NCBI RefSeq assembly: GCF_019279795.1
Contig: NC_056747.1
Coordinates: 1,000,256,406-1,000,320,405 of the forward strand
DNA: 64,000 nucleotides
Direction of reading: 5' to 3'
Origin: Protopterus annectens
Lineage: Eukaryota; Chordata; Ceratodontiformes; Protopteridae
The notes beneath the pieces are model-generated. The model was not told where the DNA came from. It saw nothing but the letters and a program-made list of their open reading frames with translations, and did not search any database. Position numbers and translations under genes: made by a program. Shown here piece after piece: positions 33,232 to 45,389 of this stretch (the stretch's first letter is position 1; each line of letters opens with the position of its first letter).

Positions 33232-35030
33232 ATAAGTTCATAGGTAAGTACTAGGTTAGCTGCCTTTTTGGGCCATATTAATCCTAGACAATTTCCCTTT
33301 TTATGCTAGAATTAGCCTATCTCATTTGGTTAGAGACTGGCCTTATCCACTCCATGACTGATAATTATATATTACCCCTAATGCAAATTACTTAGGTTAT
33401 ACTGTAGATAATTTGAGGGGAGCCATGCATGGGATAAAGCATTTAGGAGCTGCCTCTGTCCATTAGCAGTAGAGAGGCAATCCTTGGGCAAATTTTCCAT
33501 TTCCTATCCATAGATCCAAGTTGTTCTTGAATATGGACAGAGATGAACTTAATTTTATTTGGACTGGACTTCCCAAAGGATACAGTAATGCATTTTTGGC
33601 ATTTAGTTTCAGTTTATGATTTTGGCACCAATTATTTATTTGGGACAAACCTTCTTGCTTGAAGACAAAGTCATCTGGGGATTCAATGACTGTTCCTAGC
33701 TTGCAGTCATCTGCAAACTTAATCAGCCACAGATCTTTGGTATTGGCCTTTACTTCAGAAAAGTAGATGCCAAACAGGAGAGGTCCCAACACAGAACCCT
33801 GTGGGACTCCACCAGGGGGGCTGGTCTCTTTGTTGAGCTAACTTGCCCTATTTTGATTTCCTGCATCCTATCTATAAGCAGGTTGGCAATCCAGTGGGTG
33901 ACATAGGGATTTATTCCCAGTTTAATTAACTTTTCTACCATGCCTAAGTAGGGAATTGTGTCAAATGTTTAGTCAGGTTGAGGCATGTGGTGTGCGCCAT
34001 TTTGCCTACATCCATTGTTTTGGTGACCTTTTGAAAAAATATATCAGGATGAGTAAGCATGACCTGCCCTTGACAAAGCCAAACTGAAATAGTCCAGTGT
34101 TTCGTGGTTCCATATGTCCTCATTGATTAGTTCCATGTTTAGTCTTTCTATGGCTTTGGATAAGAGACCGGTTAGACTTACAGATCTGTAACTGCCTGGG
34201 TCTGTGGAAGTTCATCCCTTAGTCAGAGGAATTACTGCAGCTGTTCTCCATTCACTTAGTATGAAACCTGTATGGAGGCTGAGACTGAACAGTGTTGTTA
34301 GAGGTGTGATTGAATTGTGACTCCTGCTATTTGAGATGCATACAGAGATATTGTCAAGACCCACCAATGGCGTATTGTTAAATTTTATAGCACTTTGAGC
34401 ACTTGGTCTAGTGATAACTGGAGGTAAGCCAGTATCAGGTATATCTTGAGTGACAAACGGAAGGGAAAGGGGGTAAAGTTAGAACTAAATTTATTGGTGA
34501 ATGCGTTCGCTATATCTTCAGCTTCAGTGTAGGCAACATCATTCACAATCAGCTCAGTACATTGCTTCATTGTGCTTTTGAGATTACAAACATAACTAAA
34601 AATGTTTTAAGGTTGTTTATGTCTTGAATAGTTATTTTAGCCTTAAACTTGGCTTTGATGGATATTATTAAGCTCCTAAGTTGTTTGTTTATTTCAGTGA
34701 CAAAAGCTGTAACATTCTGGGAGTTACTCTTCTTACTTTTGGTCAAAATTCTTTTCCTTTTATTATGAAGCTGTTTGATATTCTGATTCTACCATATGAG
34801 TTTGTTTCTTGAGCTTGCCCTGCACTTGTTCCTATGGATTACAGCTGCATCTGTGCAGCTGTTTACATGCTGGTATAGTGTGGTGGTGTATGCTTCTGTG
34901 TATTCAATGAAGTCAACTGGATTTAGTGGGGATGTGAAGCATGCAAGTGTATCATTTAGGAGTTGGTAGTTGGTATTTAAGAAATTTCTAAAAGCACCTT
35001 GGGTGGAAGTGATCTCTGTGATATATAGGG
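33232..35030 (-). mobile_element. CR1 LINE, linker and RT to variant 3' end
   Basis: Minus strand. The 3' tail remnant is ataagttcataggtaagtac at 33,233, and the 3' UTR differs from most copies (aggttagctgcctttttggg). Coding pieces: LLFGIYFSEVKANTKDLWLI, KFADDCKLGTVIESPDD (FADD box intact) and LKLNAKNALLYP joined to a shortened C-terminus SLSIFKNNLDLWIGNGKF, so the thumb is deleted. Upstream are MVEKLIKLGINPYVTHWIAN and, about 34,385-34,570, the RT-linker DIANAFTNKFSSNFTPF. Weak endonuclease-end similarity continues to about 35,030. Confidence 0.85.
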
Positions 35031-35034
35031 ATAT

Positions 35035-35400
35035 GTGTGAATGGCAAACTGTTAAGCATAATCAACGTGTTTTCATTTCAGGATAGCCTTTTAGGCTTTT
35101 GCTTGGCTAGTATGAGTTGATGCTTTAATTTATAGTGAAATTAGGGTATCATAGCGGATATAACAGTTTGACAGAGTACAATTATGCCTTGACTGCTACA
35201 TGAAGAGACTGATGATCCACTCAGCAGTATTCATATTTCGTACTATGCCCCTCCTAACAGTCATTATACTGCCACATGTATTTGTTTGACCAAGTTGTAA
35301 TGGCTGTAGCACATGCTAATTTGGAATCTCAACACAGATGCACACACTATATGCTGCTTGATGTTGCTGTGGTGTAACCTGGCCTAGTTACTAATGTTTC
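35035..35400. other. Unassigned
   Basis: No mobile element recognised. If the candidate microexon at 35,426 is real, this would be intronic. Confidence 0.3.
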
Positions 35401-35425
35401 TCTCTCCTCTTTCTTATTTAACTAG

Positions 35426-35451
35426 CTCAACGTGAGCTGCAAGCTGAACAG
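35426..35451 (+). CDS. Candidate host microexon (26 nt), xQRELQAEQ
   Basis: A strong 3' splice site (pyrimidine-rich tttctctctcctctttctta then ttaactag) precedes 26 GC-richer bases, which end in CAG followed by gtttgt, a plausible 5' splice site. After two leading bases the exon reads QRELQAEQ, a charged coiled-coil-like peptide, and ends in phase 0. The surrounding 3 kb shows no recognisable mobile element. Microexons of this size are known in vertebrate genes, but a 26-base match with splice signals can arise by chance. The parent gene was not recognised. Confidence 0.3.
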
Positions 35452-35454
35452 GTT

Positions 35455-36355
35455 TGTGGTATTTTAACTATCAGGAAATGGTTAAGGGGATGCTGGTGGC
35501 ATGCTAGTTCATTTTAATGGCTCACATTGTCTTTCTGCCAGTTGCAGAAAGCCTCCTGTAAGTGCCTTGAGCAAGACAGACATCTTCAGATGATCAATAA
35601 TTTTAGTGGTCACAACTATTTTTGAATATTTTAAGAGGGTTCTTATAATTAAATCTGTTAGATGTGACTTTGAAAATGTGAGAAATTGGCAAATATTGAA
35701 AGAGATGCCAAGCAATGCTGCATCGGAGCACAGACACGATTGTAAGAGCTGTTTTATTGATAACAATAGTTTCTTGATATGATATTGTTTTTGATACTGA
35801 TATGCTTTCTGATAATGGAATTATTGATAATATGCAATTTTATATAGTTTCAAACTCATGTCCTTTCCTTCAAGGAACCTTGTCAACAGTGATAGACACT
35901 GAGTACACTGACTGTAGCATGCTAAAGCACTAGATATTATGCAGAACTGAACAGTGACTAGAGTGTTTCGCATGGAACAAGTGCGACCAGAATAGATGAA
36001 CTTGGAACACTAATGACAGCATTTTTCTGCCAACTGCAGCTATCAGGTACTGCTTTCCAATTCCTTATTGGGACAGATCAGTGGACATATAGAAAGCAAA
36101 CTTTAACCAGTTCAAGGATTCTGTAGGTATGCATTTCAAGTATACATTCACATATGCATGCATATTCTTTTATTTACTGTAGTATTTTAACACATATTGT
36201 AGCAGTTTCAGCATACTTCAAAGAACTGAAACTGCCAGTTCTCACTGCCCCTAAAGGTAAAGTAGTGAATGCATCAGAGACATATGTTCAGATTCTTTCC
36301 ACAAAGTTTTTGTCTGTTCCTAATACAATTTGTGGTTTTCTGGCAAACCACTGAG
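35455..36355. other. Unassigned, possible intron
   Basis: No mobile element or gene recognised. The open frames at 35,509-35,766 (minus) and 36,154-36,354 (plus) lack motifs. Confidence 0.3.
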
Positions 36356-36359
36356 CACT

Positions 36360-36570
36360 AACTAGTGACATACATCTGAATTTCAGATTTTATATCCTTC
36401 AGAAAATGCATGCTAACACAAATGCTGCTATTCTAGCAACTTTCTACTTTGATAAGAGTATTATTTAAAATCTTGCCCTGTTTTTGGCCTTTATCCCCCC
36501 AATATTTTAGGATTGGTCCCAATTTCTTGCATTAAGAGGTTGAGAGGTGTAATCATAGAGCAAATTGGTG
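36360..36570 (+). repeat. Dispersed repeat B, copy 2
   Basis: Same ordered blocks as 31,420-31,745 (atatccttcagaaaatgcatg, tgctattctagcaac, tggcctttatcccccc, ggttgagaggtg) at moderate divergence and in the same orientation. Confidence 0.65.
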
Positions 36571-36574
36571 GCAG

Positions 36575-37555
36575 GCATGGATTCTGGGATCGAAGTCCCA
36601 GATGGATAGAAATTAGTATTTCAAAAATAAACTTTACTAGATGAATTACACTCAGCTTCTAAAATTTGAATCAGCTCTCTGTAGCTTTAAGCACACATTA
36701 TGTGGCAATGTCTCTGCTTCAGAAGCTCCTTTAGTGCTTTATTTTTCACCCCGAATCCTCTTTCACAATAGCCAAACATGGTGAAGTTTTTTTTTTGTAT
36801 GTGTGTGTTGCTAGTCAGATTGAGAAAGCTGTACACTTTTCATTGTAGGTTTCCACGCCATGGATTTGTTAAGACAATTTTAGATAAGTGCAGCACTTGT
36901 TGCTGGTGTGGAATGTTCCAGTAGTAATATTCTTGACTAGATTTACATTATGCATGTTTACTCTTCCCGGCCTTAACCAGCAGTGCTGAATGAGCCTTGG
37001 CTGGCTTGTGTTTTGTATAGTTTCATTTTTTCCTTCAGTCTTATTTAGTTGTCCTTTGCTCTACAGTTCTGTAATTGCATCGCAGTAATATATTTCTTCA
37101 CTCAGCATTCTCTAAATTCCTGCTCCTTAGTTTCTGCATCATTCACTTGGTTTTACCTTCTTGCAGTTCATATGTCTGTTATATTATTAGTAGTATTACT
37201 ACTATTATTGCTATTAGATAATAGTATCATCTTGTAATACTACTACTGATAATAATAATATCTTATTGTTATTATTTCCAAGAACCAATTTCTTAATAAG
37301 AACTTCACTGCAAAATGTTACCACCTGTTGGTAAAACCTAAATAATGCTATATTCTCTCCATGATTTTATGGTGGTATTTTAATGGCAGTAAACACTGTG
37401 CAAGGAAAAATGTACACAAAAATCAACAAATAATTTAGCTCTCTGCTGATGCAAGAGTGCAAATAGACAAAACCACCTTGCTTGTAGAAGAACCACGTCT
37501 ATTAACACAAAATGTAGTTGTTATTTGTCGGTTTCTTCCATTGACTATTTGATGA
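36575..37555. other. Unassigned, possible intron
   Basis: AT-rich with a short ATT/ACT triplet-rich zone at 37,185-37,275. No mobile element or gene recognised. Confidence 0.3.
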
Positions 37556-37558
37556 TAG

Positions 37559-37642
37559 GAGGTACTGCCAGCCATGCCAGGAGAAGTAGGGCAGTGGCTG
37601 TATGACTTGTTCCAGCATAGTCAGCTAGAATTTTGTAAATAA
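37559..37642 (+). CDS. Candidate host terminal exon, 27 codons plus stop
   Basis: Preceded by a pyrimidine-rich tract (ttatttgtcggtttcttcc) and gatgatag, the segment opens in phase 0 as EVLPAMPGEVGQWLYDLF, continues for nine more codons and ends at TAA (37,640-37,642). The phase matches the end of the candidate microexon at 35,426-35,451, so the two would splice in frame across a 2.1 kb intron. Composition (Trp, Met, Gly, Gln mix) looks more protein-like than surrounding DNA. I do not recognise the protein. It could be chance. Confidence 0.25.
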   Translation, partial: EVLPAMPGEVGQWLYDLFQHSQLEFCK

Positions 37643-37649
37643 TTATATG

Positions 37650-38265
37650 CCATTTGTATATCAAACCGTTTTGTACAGATGCTTGTGCTGAAAATGTATT
37701 TGTGAGGTTTGCTTCTGTTAAAATGTATCAACAGTGCACCATGCTGAAATGAAAAGAAATGTACATGTATTATTGTAACTGAACTGAATGTATATGTTTT
37801 ACTAGATGATAGTAGGACAGCAGAGGTTAACCAACTAGCTCACTTTAAGAAAAATAAGAGAAATGTAAATGAGCTGTTAAACCATAAAAACATTATCCAC
37901 AGCATTGAATAGGACCAGAGATGGTGGGTCTGAAAGAAGCCTTTGTTTATTAGCTCAGTAAAACAGAAGAAGCCCCAGGCACTGCCATAAATATTTAGAT
38001 GCATATTGTAGCCGTCTATGCTAAAGTTCTGTCTCAGCTTCAATGCGGGATACTGTGAGAACCCATCAGGTGACGAGATGAGGTCATTCTGCAAGCCATC
38101 TTTGATATTATATTTTACAGGAAGTAATCTCTGAGTATTGAATATTCTATTTTGGGAAACCTGACTAGAAACACTGCTCACATATTTCATTATGCCTTGC
38201 TCTATCAAGTAAGTTATTTGATAATATTATTTATTGCTAGATTCAGTCAGGAATATAGTGAAGCT
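37650..38265. other. Unassigned
   Basis: Contains a minus-strand open frame at 37,840-38,208 (122 aa) with no motif or family resemblance. It would be the 3' UTR side if the candidate exon were real. Confidence 0.3.
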
Positions 38266-38403
38266 TAGTTTTATAGGTAGATAATAGGCTATCTGCCCTA
38301 GGGCATTTATAAGCCTAGTCAGAGTGTATTTGGCTTCTGCCTCCCTATTAGATTAGCCTACTGTGCCTCTGTAAAGTAGGTCACAGAAGGTACCCTTTTA
38401 AGA

Positions 38404-41190
38404 TTAGTTTACTGTGCCTCTGTCTAGCAGGGACACAGAAGAGATCCCAGGGGTGAATTTGTGATTTCCCATCCACGTGTCCAGATTTCGCTTGAAGAGA
38501 GTCAGCGAGGGGCTATGTCTAACATGAATTGGGATTCTATTCCAAAGTGAGGGGAGCCTCCGGGAAATGAATCTGTCCCTCCAGCATGTCCTATTTATTT
38601 TTGTGCTGAGGTTTAGGTCCCTGGAGCGTGTAGCTCTAAGGGACTTGGATTTTTTGAGGTGGAGCATGCCCATTAATTCTGGGTTTGACATGGCTTTGTA
38701 CGTCAGGCATAGATTGCCTCTGAGTAGGTGGTAAGTAACTGAGTAGAGCTGGAGTTTCTTTAGTCGAGCTGCATAGGACATCTGTTTGTAGCCCATGATC
38801 CTCTTGGTGAGGTACTTTTGGGGTCTCTCCAGTTGCTGCAGGTGTCGGGTAAGATACATCCCAAAAGGGGCATTGTATTCAATTATGGGCCTAATGAGTG
38901 ACGAGTAGAGGGGCACAATGACCTCTCTTGATCTAGATGTGAACCCTTTTGTGATAAGGTGGGCTATATAGAAGGTCTTTCTAACCACTTTGGCATCGTG
39001 ATTATCAAAGGAGAGATTACTATCTATGTTGGTCCCCAAATCTCTAATTACTTCTTCCAATGGATTACCACCTAAGTGGTAATTTGTGGGCACCTTGTTT
39101 ATCCCAAAGGGGATGACTATGCACTTTTTAGCATTTAGCTTGAGGCCATGGCTCTGGCACCAAGCATCCATCTCTGTGAGACCCTTTTGGAGGATGCTTG
39201 TGTCAGCTGGAGATTTGATTATGGCCCCCAGTTTGCAGTCATGCGAACTTTGTCAGCCATAATCCCCCCATGTTAGCCTGAACCTCAGAGAAGTATATAC
39301 CAAATAAGAGAGGTCCCAGAACTGAGCCCTGTGGGATGCCACTTGTAACTGGTTTGGATTCGGACATGCCACCTGCGATTCTGACCATGTGGGTTCTATC
39401 TCTGAGCCAGTTTGCAACCCATCTTGTGATATAGGGGTTGATATTTAAGCTGGTAAGCTTATTTATGATGCCCGAGTGGGGTATTGTGTCGAAGGCTTTT
39501 GCGAGATCCAGGTAGGCTGTGTGGACTACCTTGCCCTCATCTATGGCTTTGGTAACTGTTTCAAAGAAATCAACTAGGTTTAAGAGGCAAGACCTGCCCT
39601 TAACAAAACAGAATTGGGTAGAGTCCAGTGTCTGGAGGCTCCCAATGTCTTTGTTTATGAGTTCCATGATAATACACTCCATAGCTTTACAGACCAGACT
39701 AATCAGGCTTATGGGCCGATAGTTTCTGGGGTCCATTGTGGCACCACCTTTGTGGAGTGGGACCACTGTAGCTGTATGCCATTCTTTGGGTACATATCCT
39801 GTAGTAAGGCTAAGTTTGAACAGTGACTTAATGTGAGGGTTCAGTTCTTCTTGGAGCTCATGTAAGACACAGCCTGGGACACCGTCCGGTCCCATAGATG
39901 CTGTGTTTTTTGCTTTGGAGAGGGAAGCTTTCACCTGTGCATCTGTGATGTCAGGGAGGTTACATTCAGTTGGGATAGGCATTTGCTCCTTTGGGGGGGA
40001 AGGGGGGGTTTGTGCTGAATCTGTCTGCCAGGATATTGGCTATGTCTGTAGGTTCGGTATATTTTGTACCGTTATGCAACAATTCAGAGCATATCTGGGA
40101 GTTTCCGCCCATGTTCCTGACATTACTAAAGAAGTCCTTGTGATTATCTTTAGTGTCTAGGGCAACTGGCCTTTGATGATTTTATGAGGGATCGAAGTTT
40201 CTTGCTAATACTGATCAGAGATGCCTTCCCTTTTTGGGATTTTGCTCTGTCATGTAGTAGCTTCCTCCTTCTATTGTATAGCTTATTTATGGCCAGGGTC
40301 CACCAGACCGGTCTCCTGTTTTTGGAAGAGTGAGTCTTGGTTTTATTTGGGATAGCATGATCCATGCATTCCTGCAGATGCTCATAGAATGCATTTGTAA
40401 AGGATTTTGCGGATTGGGCTGTATTATCCTCTGGCCCAGGGGCTTTGAAGGATTCCACCTCAGCCTTGAGAAGTGCAAAGCTGGCTTTTGAGAAAGTCTT
40501 TACAGTGATTTCCTTGGCTGGGGGTGGGGATGGGATATGGATGTCCAGGGAAATTTGTTTATGGTCTGATCTTACCAATGAGTGGTTTACCTCTGGTGTG
40601 GAACATAGAGTCCCCATGTTGGTGATGACCAGGTCCAATATGTTGTTCCCTCTTGTAGGAGTGGTGACCAGTTGTTTCATTGCATTACAGTTTATAAATT
40701 CAAGGAACCGTTGGGCGAGGGTGTTTGGCTTTGAGTAGTTTTCCCAGTCAGTGTTTGGGTAGTTGAAGTCACCCAATAACATAGTGTTTGGGGAGACTTT
40801 CATATTCTCCAGTGTTCTCAGGAATGCCAAGTGGGGTTCCTGTAATAGGGAGGGTGTTCTGTAGCAGGCTACAAACTGAAAGGCAGTTTTGCCCACTGTT
40901 AGTTGCACATGGATGGTTTCCGATGCTTCGTGCAGTGCCACTAACCTGGAGGTGTAGGTATCTTTGATGAATATAGATACTCTTCCTCCTTTTGTGCTTC
41001 GGTCCGAGTTTTGGGGCCAAAACGCATGGTATGAGTTATAACCTGGTAGTGCTGGGCTGCCCTCAGGAGCCTTGAACTAGGTTTCTGTTACTGCACAGAC
41101 ATCGATTTTCTCTATACTGAGGAGAGCCTCGAGTACGTGCATCTTGAGATTTAGACTTCTGGCATTGAGTAGCATTACCTTTAGTTTTTT
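38404..41190 (-). pseudogene. CR1 ORF2: endonuclease-reverse transcriptase, broken
   Basis: Makes the nick and copies element RNA at the target (target-primed reverse transcription). Endonuclease motifs: LLNARSLNLKMH, CAVTET then a TAG where Trp is expected, LLGDFNYPNTDW, TPTRGNNILDLVITN and RSDHKQISLDI. A linker has RRPVWWTLAINKLYNRRRK. RT motifs (39,982-39,239): GPDGVPGCVLHEL, PLHKGGATMDPRNYRPISL, YLDLAKAFDTIP and IPQGSVLGPLLFGIYFSEV. The catalytic FADD box is destroyed by a 2-base loss at about 39,243, which shifts frame. The remainder, 39,171-38,404, is open for 255 aa to the natural stop (NRTCWRDRFISRRLPSLW near the end). At least three disabling lesions are present, so it is inactive. 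Confidence 0.9.
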
Positions 41191-41204
41191 TATCCTTGGG
41201 TTGT

Positions 41205-42180
41205 CTATGGAGGTGGGTTTGTCCTTTGAGCCTTGCCTAAAAAAGGCACTATTGGGGTGGCAAGAGCTTTGGCCAGGACACGAAAGCCTAAGGGTGACAG
41301 GTGCAAGCCGTCCCTAGCGAAGCAACGTGGCTTGTCGAGCATGTCATCCCAGGCTGACAGACACTAGATCCCCTTTGAATGACACCAATACTTTAGCCAA
41401 TTGTTGAAACTGATCATTTTGTCTTTATAATGTGGCATCATTCTTGGTGAGGGCAAGATGCTAATCAAGGTCAGGGTCATACCAGCCTGGGCTACATGGT
41501 CAGAGAGGTCCTCTATGTCTCTTTTCATGTAGTCCACGGAGGTACATCTCAGGTCATTCACATCAGCATGGACAATGACGGAGTCATACTTGTACTTGCT
41601 TTGGAGTGACCTGAGTGCTTGCGTTATGTGGCAGATCCTGGCACCTGACAGGCAGCTTACAGTGACCTTCTTCTTGTTCAGTCTGGTGAGCGGGACGTCA
41701 GTGTGCTGGACAATAGAGTCCCCTATAACAAGTGTATTTGGTGTCTTGTTTGGCCTTAAGGGCTGTGACTGTGAGGCACACTGATTTTGTGAGATATGTG
41801 ATTCATGGGTATTGTTGAGGAGTGGCTGTTGCTTGGATATCTGCTTAGGAGGTCTTTACTGTTGAGGCAGATTTCAACTTAGAGCCTTCAAGTATGTTTT
41901 TGTGTGTTTATGTGTTGGGTATGCACATGCAATAGGTCTGTGTGAGACTAGATTTGTGGTGTGGGTGGTTACCTTTTCCTCCTGACTGACTGTGCCAGTC
42001 TTGGGTTGAGAGAGCTCTGCCTCCAGTTTGGCTGTGTAACTTGCATCTCTCACATGTATTAGAGTTTGTTAGAAGGAGGAGAGGGTTGTCTGTGTACATA
42101 AGGCAATTGTAACATTGCCTCAAAATTCCCAGATTCACCAACTGGACTGGAGAGTAACCTTGAAACTGACCCTTGGACAT
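41205..42180 (-). pseudogene. CR1 ORF1: zinc finger plus SGNH esterase domain
   Basis: ORF1 of CR1-clade LINEs is known to carry zinc-finger or PHD-like and esterase domains. The N-terminal 90 codons contain CYNCLMYTDNPL and NTCERC, a C-X2-C-X16-C-X2-C finger. After a frame break at about 41,910, the esterase part follows: TLVIGDSIVQHTDVPLTRL (block I Gly-Asp-Ser), LSGARICHI (block II), VIVHADVNDLR (block III, Asn-Asp) and ARDGLHLSPLGF (block V Asp-x-x-His). All catalytic positions are present. The stop TAG is at 41,205-41,207, just before the ORF2 start. Block III has Ala-Asp instead of the usual Val-Gly. Confidence 0.85.
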
Positions 42181-43014
42181 ACCAGATTAGTATAGGGAAC
42201 TGTTTTTTTACTGATCAGATTAGGGAAGGGAATTGATTTTTCACTTGATCAGGAAGGACCAATCGGGAGCCTAATACTTATGAGAAGTCAAGGAGGGTAG
42301 TGCTTTAGTTAGTTAGTGTTTCCTTATAAGAGCTGAGCAAGTGCAGGGCTTTAGAAAGAGAATAGAGTGATTACTTTGAGAGTTTGAACAGTTCTAAGGG
42401 AAAAAGTGACGAGCAGACTTTGTGGAGCCTGGAATAATTTAAACCTGTTTAGCTGCTCAGTGAGCAAAACTGCGCAAAAGAGAGAGACAGATCAAGGAGT
42501 TTAGAATTGACCCAAAATGGCGAATAAAACTTCAGCTTCTAGGTAGTAACCACTCCTCCAGGGACAGGCAGGCTGTTCAGTGTTAACCACTCCCACTGGT
42601 GAACACAGAGACTTCCCTTTAGCCCAAGAAAGCACTGGCCTTCTAGAAACTTCCAAACAGTTCAGAACAGCAAATCTGTAACTGAACTTTCTTAACTTTC
42701 AGAAAGTGGGAAAAAAGCAAGATTTCTTTTTTTTTTTTTTTTCTTTTTGTTGCAGTTTAAAGGTAGCAGAGATACACAAGCAGCAAAATAATCATAACAG
42801 TGCAATAAATGACCCCACACTTGAGTGCTAGGCCAAAATCAGGTAAAATGTAGTTTTTAGAGAAAAAAAATGATTTTAAATTAAGTGCAACACAGGAAAT
42901 GCAGTAAACAGACTCTAGATGTGTTCCAAGTACTGTTACTGTTACAGCTATAAACTTTAATAAGCCGGAAAATGCCAAAAAGTAGGCAGCAAAGCAATAA
43001 AACTTAACAAAAAA

Positions 43015-43200
43015 TCAGAAGAAAATACTTATTGTTTTTCTTTATTTGTATGAGTGTTTCCATCAATGTTATTTTCCTGTAATTTGAACTCTGTGGTTTA
43101 TTGTAAATATATATTTAGTATTTTTTTTGTTCTTTTATTATTTACTATTAAATATATTTAAAACTTGAATTGTAGTTGGCCTTTTTAGAAAGTACTTAAC
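43015..43200. other. Unassigned AT-rich DNA
   Basis: Short AT-rich stretch between the CR1 5' end and the SINE. Nothing recognised. Confidence 0.35.
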
Positions 43201-43204
43201 CTTT

Positions 43205-43372
43205 GATGGCGTTCGAAAGACATGTGTAAAAGGGCGTGCCTTCGTTGAAGGTTGGACGTCGAGCTGGCACCTCGGCATTCGTGAAATTCTACTGCCAATC
43301 ATTAGTGGACCGGAGTTCCGCTGGTGTGACCCCTAACCGGGAAAAGCTGAAAGACAAATAACAACAACTTAA
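43205..43372 (+). mobile_element. tRNA-derived SINE, 3' half
   Basis: It matches the minus-strand SINE at 28,884-29,171 from the middle to the 3' end: tgccttcgttgaaggttgg, gtcgagctggcacctcggc, ctgccaatcattag, gaccggagttccgctg, gacccctaaccgggaaaagc and aaagacaaataacaacaac. The tRNA-like head is missing. Its composition is much richer in CG than the flanks, suggesting a fairly recent family. Confidence 0.88.
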
Positions 43373-43439
43373 CCTTTGACAGTGCACCTTTGAAAGTGCT
43401 TACATTTATTTGGTGACAGTGTATGGGCCACTCCAGAAG

Positions 43440-44115
<676 letters not shown>

Positions 44116-44149
44116 CTGATATCAAACTGCTTTACACTAGTTTAAAAGA

Positions 44150-45385
44150 GCAGTTAAGGTCCAATAAAACACATGCATAATGATATGACATCTATTGCTG
44201 ATATATCGCCACAGGTTCAGCAGCAGCCCAACAGTAAGAGTTACAGATCTTGTAAAAAATACTGAAAAAAATCTTTACTGGACATCTGATTTCTTGCTTC
44301 ATCCTTTTCAATTTATTTTATAGCATGACTCAGTTTGTCCCCAGTTCTTCAGTTTAACTATAGGAAAGTACATCTGTGTAAGTAAACTTACCATAACAGT
44401 AGATGTTCGAATTATCACTGCTGCAGTAGCCTTAGCTATACGAGTTATAACTTAAAAAGGATTTTAATGCTGGCCAGCTTGCAAAGCTTTCATGGCACCT
44501 CCCATGTATACAAACCATCAGTCAACTCAAGTTGAATTGCCTAAAAAGTTAGATTTGGGCTCCAAGTCCTTCAGAGCTTTCATGCCAACATCAAGAGGGA
44601 GGTTAAAGGCCTGACAAAGGCAATGATAGGAAAACAAAAATAAAGATCCTCACCCTGGCAATAAAAACATGCAAAAATAAGGGGGCAGAGGGAGAGAAGG
44701 AGTGAGCAGCTACTGCAGTGTTCATCATTCGTATATCTACTGTTATTTTAATTTAGACCCCAAGGAGGAACCACCTCTTTCCTACTTGGCTTGTTGTGCA
44801 ATACCATCGTCAAAAGCATTTTCGCATGACATTGCACTGAAAGGATATATCCATGGGCAAACATGCTGAAATGGCTAATAATGAACTTTGATGGAGGAGT
44901 ACCACAGGTGAGATGATAGTAACTCACACAAATTATGTAAAACCAAAGAAACACTGGCCCTGAATGGGTGCTGGTTCTTTTCATGACACCAACAAGAAAA
45001 TATTTTCCATTTATTAATACATCATTTTGGCATATTTTCTTACCTCCATTATGTGATATAATTGCTGAATGCCCTCAATAAAAGATGCCCTAAAAGTTAT
45101 TAAGATTCTATCATCCTAGTGGTCAGTTGCAGTTCTTTGGGATTGAAGGTATCAAACACCTGTTGTCTTGCCTGAGTAGATCAACTCTCTGAGGAAGCTT
45201 CTGGTAATTGCCCGTTGGCCATGTTCAAAAGAAGGGAGAACCACTGTTGCTTGTGCCAGAAGGAAGTCAACACAATGATCTTTGGACAGTTCTTCTTAAT
45301 CTTTGGAATGTGCCTTGATGCTTGTGGAAAAGCTGGAAAAGCAAACCTTGTAATAGTTAGTCTGTATTCCAAACCAAACTACATT
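44150..45385 (-). mobile_element. DIRS-type retrotransposon, 3' part and right-hand terminal repeat
   Basis: The minus-strand segment 45,372-45,181 reads FAFPAFPQASRHIPKIKKNC, then IIVLTSFWHKQQWFSLLLNM. This fits the block after RNase H in DIRS-type elements, where a segment like Kik-d-a-iivvtPfW-rq-W-l is typical. 44,440-44,600 is the reverse complement of 49,060-49,215 (gaggtgccatgaaagct, gctggccag, ttgagttgact), as expected for DIRS inverted terminal repeats. The space left (about 500 bases) is too short for an intact tyrosine recombinase, and none was recognised. Confidence 0.6.
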
Positions 45386-45389
45386 CTAT

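Larger units (their letters stand above)
38268..43010 (-). mobile_element. CR1 LINE, nearly full length
   Basis: Minus-strand element of about 4.7 kb. From 5' to 3' it has a 5' UTR (43,010-42,181), ORF1 (42,180-41,205), ORF2 (about 41,190-38,404), and a 3' UTR ending in the tail remnant tttataggtagataatagg at 38,268. The 3' UTR contains a local duplication: actgtgcctctgt occurs at 38,359 and 38,411. The 5' UTR has a long T run at 42,727-42,742 and aligns in scattered blocks with the copy at 59,093-63,766 (gcagactttgtg, agcctggaata, gggacag). The outer 5' boundary is approximate. Confidence 0.85.

Noticed and set aside
37840-38208. 122-aa minus-strand open frame
   Set aside because: No recognisable domain, no splice or promoter context, and AT-rich hydrophobic ending. 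Insufficient to call a gene.
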